This document shows, one piece after another, positions 60,190-64,000 of a stretch of DNA of 64,000 nt. The position numbers and the translations under genes are program-made. Source of the DNA: Antarcticibacterium arcticum. Lineage in GTDB: Bacteria; Bacteroidota; Bacteroidia; Flavobacteriales; Flavobacteriaceae. Position 1 is the first letter of the stretch. Each line of letters starts with the position of its first letter. The notes below the pieces were generated by a model that did not search any database, was not told where the DNA came from, and saw only the letters and a list, made by a program, of their open reading frames with translations. The stretch spans positions 1,674,001 to 1,738,000 of the forward strand of contig NZ_CP042476.1 of assembly GCF_007993795.1 (NCBI RefSeq). The letters run 5' to 3'.

Positions 60190-60870
60190 TTATCCCATTT
60201 TTTCCTTCCACAAAAATTTGCCGAGGTCTACTACTCTTTCCAGGGGTGTATTGTCAAAAATGTCAAATACCGTGTTTACAGATTTCTCAATTGCCACATC
60301 TGTACTTTCAAATCCGGCAGAGTTATCATCTTTCCAGAATTTTAATATAAAAAGGAATTGGACCCAGGCTGCTTCAGAAAAAACCATTTCACTTTGTTGT
60401 AATATTTTTGAAGCCTTCTCTTCATTTCCGGCTTTTATTAAACCGGTTGCATATCCTTTGATTTTTCTTCGAAGACCTTTTAACTGGTCCATATTCTTCA
60501 TCAATCCACCGGTTTCTGAAAGAATGAACAACACATAGCTTCTGTTTGCGGTGAGCATCTCAAAAAAGGTAAAATAAAATGTAAGCAGTTTCTCCCGGTT
60601 GGTGAAAGCCACATAATCGGGGCTCTTCTCCATTAAAGCAATTGTATTTTCATAAAACTGCTCCCATATACCTTTTTGTAAACCTTCAAAACTTCCGAAG
60701 AATTTATAAAAGCGCTCTTCTGTAATATTATTGTCTTTACTAAACCTGTACACAGTCTTGGGCAATTTCTCATGCTCCAGGACATAATCCATATAAAGAG
60801 CAATTATCTGGTCTTTATTTAGTTGCTCTGTAACAGGTTTTATAGGTGTAATTTTCTTTGGAGTTGCCAT
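60190..60870 (-). CDS. TetR-family transcriptional regulator
   Basis: 226 residues; the N-terminal helix-turn-helix (about 18-70, ALYMDYVLEHEKLPKTVYRFSKDNNITEERFYKFF, quoted here only as positions 24-58) is a diverged TetR DNA-binding domain, followed by an all-helical ligand domain with no recognised ligand. It precedes the ABC1 kinase gene on the same strand and has a clear promoter (TATCTTTG) 18 nt before its ATG plus a 16-bp palindrome just upstream, so it probably represses itself and the kinase, and perhaps htpG across the divergent region. Confidence 0.82.
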   Translation of the reverse strand: MATPKKITPIKPVTEQLNKDQIIALYMDYVLEHEKLPKTVYRFSKDNNITEERFYKFFGSFEGLQKGIWEQFYENTIALMEKSPDYVAFTNREKLLTFYFTFFEMLTANRSYVLFILSETGGLMKNMDQLKGLRRKIKGYATGLIKAGNEEKASKILQQSEMVFSEAAWVQFLFILKFWKDDNSAGFESTDVAIEKSVNTVFDIFDNTPLERVVDLGKFLWKEKMG

Positions 60871-60887
60871 AACTTCTTATTCTTTTT

Positions 60888-60920
60888 CAAAGATACAAAA
60901 TGTTTAATCTTTTAAAACAA
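60888..60920 (-). promoter_or_regulatory. promoter of the tetR-ABC1 operon
   Basis: Minus strand: TTG (60920-60918), 22-nt spacer, perfect -7 box TATCTTTG (60895-60888), then 17 nt to the TetR start codon. Confidence 0.6.
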
Positions 60921-60926
60921 TGTTTA

Positions 60927-60942
60927 AACAAAATATTTTGTT
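60927..60942. promoter_or_regulatory. 16-bp perfect palindrome, candidate TetR operator
   Basis: AACAAAATATTTTGTT is self-complementary over all 16 bp and lies 6 nt upstream of the TTG box of the tetR promoter, in the divergent region shared with htpG. Position and symmetry fit a dimeric repressor site. Confidence 0.5.
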
Positions 60943-61008
60943 AAATCTTTCAGGGGATTATTTATAGTGACTTAGCATTAGACGCAAATAGCCATCTGCA
61001 ATTACATG

Positions 61009-61022
61009 TGTCAGTTTGTCAG
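61009..61022 (+). promoter_or_regulatory. TGTCAG direct repeat upstream of htpG
   Basis: Two TGTCAG hexamers 8 nt apart (61009-61014 and 61017-61022), about 70 nt before the htpG start and just ahead of a TTGG-TATTTTTTTT stretch. It may be a heat-shock element, but I cannot confirm it from one site. Confidence 0.3.
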
Positions 61023-61090
61023 CGGTTCGTCATTGGTATTTTTTTTGACTATAGAAGAGCACAAAACATTCAATTAAATAAAATTTAGAT

Positions 61091-62977
61091 ATGGCAACCG
61101 GAAACATTAATGTATCTGTAGAGAACATTTTTCCTCTTATAAAGAAGTTCTTATACAGCGACCATGAAATCTTTTTGCGGGAATTGGTCTCCAACGCAAC
61201 AGATGCAACCTTAAAAATGAAACATATCACCACTATTGGTGAAACCAGTGTGGAATATGGAGACCCTAAAATTGAAGTAAAAATCAATAAGGAAAAGGGT
61301 ACCCTGCACGTGATTGACCAGGGTATTGGTATGACCAAAGAAGAGGTTGAAAAATACATCAACGAGGTAGCTTTCTCCGGGGCTGAGGAGTTCCTTGAAA
61401 AATATAAGGATTCTGCTAAGGACAGCGGGATTATAGGGCATTTTGGTCTTGGTTTCTATTCTGCCTTTATGGTGGCAAACAAAGTTGAGATCATTACCAA
61501 GTCTTACAAAGATGAACCAGCAGCCCATTGGGTTTGTGAAGGAACCACCCAGTTTACCCTGGAAGAAGGGGAAAAAACCGACCGTGGTACAGAAGTGATT
61601 CTACATATAAATGAAGATGATAAAGAATTCCTGAAGGAAAGCAGAATTCGTGAACTCCTTGTAAAATACAACAAGTTCATGCCTATCCCAATTAAATTTG
61701 GAACCACTGAAGAATCTCTGCCGCTTCCCGAAGATGCTCCTAAGGATGCAAAACCGGAAACGAAGACTGTAGATAATATTATCAATAATCCAACTCCTGC
61801 CTGGACAAAACAACCAACGGAGCTAAAGGACGAAGATTATAATGATTTTTACAGGGAACTGTATCCTATGCAGTTCGAAGATCCTTTATTTCACATACAC
61901 CTTAATGTAGATTATCCTTTTAACCTTACCGGGATCCTTTATTTCCCTAAAATGGGCCAGGATATGAACATCCAGAAGGATAAAATTCAATTATATCAAA
62001 ACCAGGTATATGTAACAGATAATGTGGAGGGAATTGTACCTGAATTTCTTACTATGCTGCGTGGGGTTATTGATTCCCCGGATATTCCATTGAACGTTTC
62101 AAGGTCCTACCTTCAGGCAGATGGAGCAGTGAAAAAGATTTCCAGCTATATTACCCGTAAGGTTGCAGATAAACTGAAAGCTTTATTCAATAACAATCGT
62201 GAAGACTTTGAAAAGAAGTGGAACGATATTAAAATAGTGATTGAATACGGAATGCTTTCCGAAGAAAAATTCTTTGAAAAAGCAGATGCTTTTGCTCTTT
62301 ACCCAACAGTAGATAAAAAGTATTATACTTTCAAGGAACTGGAAGAAAAGATCAAAGAAAACCAGACCGATAAGGACGGGACTATGGTAGTGCTTTATGC
62401 CTCCAATGAAGATGCACAACACAGTTATATTGAAGCGGCAAAAGAGAAAGGTTACGAAGTGTTGCTAATGGATTCTCCTATTGTATCTCACCTACTGCAA
62501 AAGCTGGAATCTACCAAAGAAAAGATCTCCTTTGTACGTGTTGATAGCGATCACGTGAACAACCTTATTAGAAAAGAGGAAGATACTATTTCCAAATTAT
62601 CTGATGAAGAAAAGGAAAAGCTTAAGGCCGATTTTGAAAAGGTAATTCCAAAGGAAAAATACAGCGTTCAACTTGAGGCGATGGACAGCAATGCTGCACC
62701 ACTAATTATTACCCAACCGGAGTTTATGCGCCGTATGAAGGAAATGCAGCAAACCGGTGGCGGCGGAATGTTTGGAATGGGCAATATGCCAGAGATGTAC
62801 AACCTGGTAGTAAATACCAATCACCCGCTTATATCAGATATACTGAATACCAAAACTGAGAAAAAACAGGAGCGTTTGATAAAACAATCCCTAGACCTTG
62901 CGCGTCTTTCTCAAAACCTTTTAAAAGGAGAAGAGTTAACGGCCTTTATCAAGAGAAGTTTTGAAATGGTGAAATAA
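61091..62977 (+). CDS. htpG: molecular chaperone HtpG (Hsp90)
   Basis: ATP-dependent chaperone for late folding. The N-terminal GHKL ATPase is intact: ELVSNATDATLK, VIDQGIGMTKEE, SGIIGHFGLGFYSAF and the ATP lid. The middle domain catalytic Arg is in PLNVSRSYLQ, and the C-terminal dimerisation region extends to the end. 628 residues is normal; a Gly/Met-rich stretch (TGGGGMFGMGNM) near residue 560 is a flexible loop. It diverges from tetR and is followed by a strong terminator. Confidence 0.97.
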   Translation: MATGNINVSVENIFPLIKKFLYSDHEIFLRELVSNATDATLKMKHITTIGETSVEYGDPKIEVKINKEKGTLHVIDQGIGMTKEEVEKYINEVAFSGAEEFLEKYKDSAKDSGIIGHFGLGFYSAFMVANKVEIITKSYKDEPAAHWVCEGTTQFTLEEGEKTDRGTEVILHINEDDKEFLKESRIRELLVKYNKFMPIPIKFGTTEESLPLPEDAPKDAKPETKTVDNIINNPTPAWTKQPTELKDEDYNDFYRELYPMQFEDPLFHIHLNVDYPFNLTGILYFPKMGQDMNIQKDKIQLYQNQVYVTDNVEGIVPEFLTMLRGVIDSPDIPLNVSRSYLQADGAVKKISSYITRKVADKLKALFNNNREDFEKKWNDIKIVIEYGMLSEEKFFEKADAFALYPTVDKKYYTFKELEEKIKENQTDKDGTMVVLYASNEDAQHSYIEAAKEKGYEVLLMDSPIVSHLLQKLESTKEKISFVRVDSDHVNNLIRKEEDTISKLSDEEKEKLKADFEKVIPKEKYSVQLEAMDSNAAPLIITQPEFMRRMKEMQQTGGGGMFGMGNMPEMYNLVVNTNHPLISDILNTKTEKKQERLIKQSLDLARLSQNLLKGEELTAFIKRSFEMVK

Positions 62978-62995
62978 AAATTTAAATAAATTTAT

Positions 62996-63037
62996 AAGGC
63001 CACTTCCTTTTTTTTGGAAAGTGGCCTTTTTTTTTAT
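62996..63037. terminator. terminator after htpG
   Basis: AAGGCCACTT-CC / GGAAAGTGGCCTT with an all-T loop, then TTTTTTTTT. It also has A/T-rich flanks on the other side and so may serve the convergent histidine-kinase gene. Confidence 0.9.
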
Positions 63038-63120
63038 CGTTATGTTTAAGATTGGATCCCCGGGTATAAAAACTAAGATATTACAGTTACCTCCGGGAAA
63101 AATATTGTGCGGCGGGCAAC

Positions 63121-64000
63121 TTAGGTGCTCACTAAATCTGCAGGAATATTACGGTATATAACCTGATAGAACACAGAGGTATCGTAAGGTTTTACTATAA
63201 TATCATTCATCCCTGCCTGAATTATTTCATCCCTTATTTCTTCTATTTCAACAGCGGTTAATGCCACTATAGGTATAGAACTGTTGAATTCCCTTATCAA
63301 TCTTGTAGCCTCAAGACCCGAAATACCGGGCATATTAACATCCATAAGAACAAGGTCAAAAGGAATACTTTTTACCTTTTCAATAGCTATGGTTCCATTG
63401 TCGCAAATATCACACTTAAAGCCCTTTTGCTCCAGTATCCTTTTAGTGACAACCTGGTTGATCCTGTTATCATCTACAATAAGAATGTTTTTTTCCAGCC
63501 CTTCGGCTATGGTAAAACTTGTTTCAATATTCATGATATCCTGCACCAATTCTTCCTGAACATTGAGATCTTTTTTAAATTCTATTTCAAAACTAAACTC
63601 CGAGCCCACTCCCTCTTCACTTTCAAGTTGGATTTCAGAACCAAAAAGCAGGAGTAATTTCTTAACAATGGGCAGCCCAAGACCTGTTCCCTGATAATTA
63701 TAATTGGCAGATTTTAGCTGTGAGAATTCTTCAAAAATAATTTGCTGTTTATTCTGCGGAATACCTAAACCATCATCCTTAATTTTAAATAATATCGAGG
63801 CATACTCTTTATCTGCATTTCGCATCTCAGCATTGATCCAGATATTACCCCGTTCGGTAAATTTCATCGCATTGCCTACAAGATTCATAAGGACCTGTGA
63901 TAATCTCACAGGATCGCCTATAAGATTAAAAGGAATTGCCGGATCAATATTCAGGTGAATGTTATTTTTATTCTGAAGCCTTGTGAACTCAAAAGATTTC
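63121..64000 (-). CDS. hybrid histidine kinase, C-terminal part (cut by window end)
   Basis: The frame is open past position 64000. The visible 293 residues hold the GHKL ATPase (N box LMNLVGNAMKFT, G1 DDGLGIP, G2 GTGLGLPIVKKL) preceded by IPFNLIGDPVRLSQ, and a receiver domain with phospho-Asp in LVLMDVNMPGISG and Lys in VKPYD. The sensor and the dimerisation His lie outside. The apparent ATG at 63909 is really a GTG codon inside the domain, so the gene starts beyond the window. It could signal through the stand-alone Hpt protein (inference). Confidence 0.93.
   Translation of the reverse strand, partial: KSFEFTRLQNKNNIHLNIDPAIPFNLIGDPVRLSQVLMNLVGNAMKFTERGNIWINAEMRNADKEYASILFKIKDDGLGIPQNKQQIIFEEFSQLKSANYNYQGTGLGLPIVKKLLLLFGSEIQLESEEGVGSEFSFEIEFKKDLNVQEELVQDIMNIETSFTIAEGLEKNILIVDDNRINQVVTKRILEQKGFKCDICDNGTIAIEKVKSIPFDLVLMDVNMPGISGLEATRLIREFNSSIPIVALTAVEIEEIRDEIIQAGMNDIIVKPYDTSVFYQVIYRNIPADLVST

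Noticed and set aside
1..64000. CRISPR array, prophage, intact insertion sequence, rRNA operon
   Set aside because: I saw no regularly spaced direct repeats, integrase, transposase or structural phage genes, and no rRNA sequence.

Overview
The window looks like a chromosomal segment from a member of the Flavobacteriaceae (Bacteroidota), probably a marine genus near Gramella, Salegentibacter or Salinimicrobium; the genus is my guess. The evidence is the AT-rich base composition, near-absence of Shine-Dalgarno sequences, TAnnTTTG-type -7 promoter boxes, the rpmB-rpmG-DUF4295-ftsY cluster typical of the phylum, a bacillithiol enzyme (BshC), many exported lipoprotein peptidases, and a carboxypeptidase-regulatory/TonB-type outer-membrane receptor. 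Gene density is high, and nearly every gene belongs to a recognisable family. I see no prophage, intact insertion sequence, CRISPR array or rRNA operon.

Layout. 0-2.5 kb: a HipA-like kinase cut by the window edge, a DUF3037 partner, and nhaA behind two strong palindromes. 2.6-3.1 kb: tRNA-Ser(UGA) followed by an intergenic repeat cluster. 3.1-9.5 kb: an M24 peptidase, GNAT, an FKBP lipoprotein, a membrane protein, and a translationally coupled pair of an exported isoaspartyl methyltransferase and a membrane spermidine-synthase-like protein. 10.1-15.6 kb (minus strand): a complete phosphate uptake operon, porin-pstS-pstC-pstA-pstB-phoU, with an elaborate predicted RNA leader. 16.3-25 kb: stress protein, alcohol dehydrogenase, WYL regulator, acetyltransferase, M28 peptidase, PLP decarboxylase and bshC. 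25-34.5 kb (plus strand): M14 carboxypeptidase, a lipoprotein, a pair of M16 proteins that look like one split protein, a divergent class I isoprenoid-synthase-like protein, a Ca2+ antiporter and small envelope proteins. 34.6-41.4 kb: erythromycin-esterase family protein, class I aldolase, rimO, P1 peptidase and a class IV aminotransferase. 41.4-50.3 kb (minus strand): amidase, ftsY, DUF4295, L33, L28, cinA, a stand-alone Hpt protein, a FAH hydrolase, an exonuclease, the 2-oxoacid dehydrogenase E2 and recR. 50.4-58.6 kb: a sodium:solute symporter, a CoA-binding protein, a TonB-type receptor, fabH and an S9D peptidase. 58.7-64 kb: an ABC1-kinase/TetR operon divergent from htpG, then a hybrid histidine kinase truncated by the window edge.

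How the genes work together. The clearest functional unit is phosphate acquisition: outer-membrane porin, periplasmic binding lipoprotein, ABC importer and PhoU. A second theme is extracellular and periplasmic protein or peptide breakdown: M24, M28, M14, M16, P1 and S9D enzymes plus an amidase, most with signal peptides. Ribosome biogenesis and protein targeting (L28, L33, RimO, FtsY) and stress functions (Usp, HtpG, BshC, CinA, RecR) make up most of the rest.

Most interesting items: (1) the nested RNA leader of the phosphate porin, in which a 15-nt segment is the exact complement of the region just before the start codon; (2) the DDxxDD/NDxxDxxxD isoprenoid-synthase-like protein of unknown substrate; (3) the split M16 protein; (4) the octamer-centred repeat cluster after tRNA-Ser; (5) an exported methyltransferase coupled to a membrane aminopropyltransferase-like protein. 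No wholly new multi-gene system is evident.
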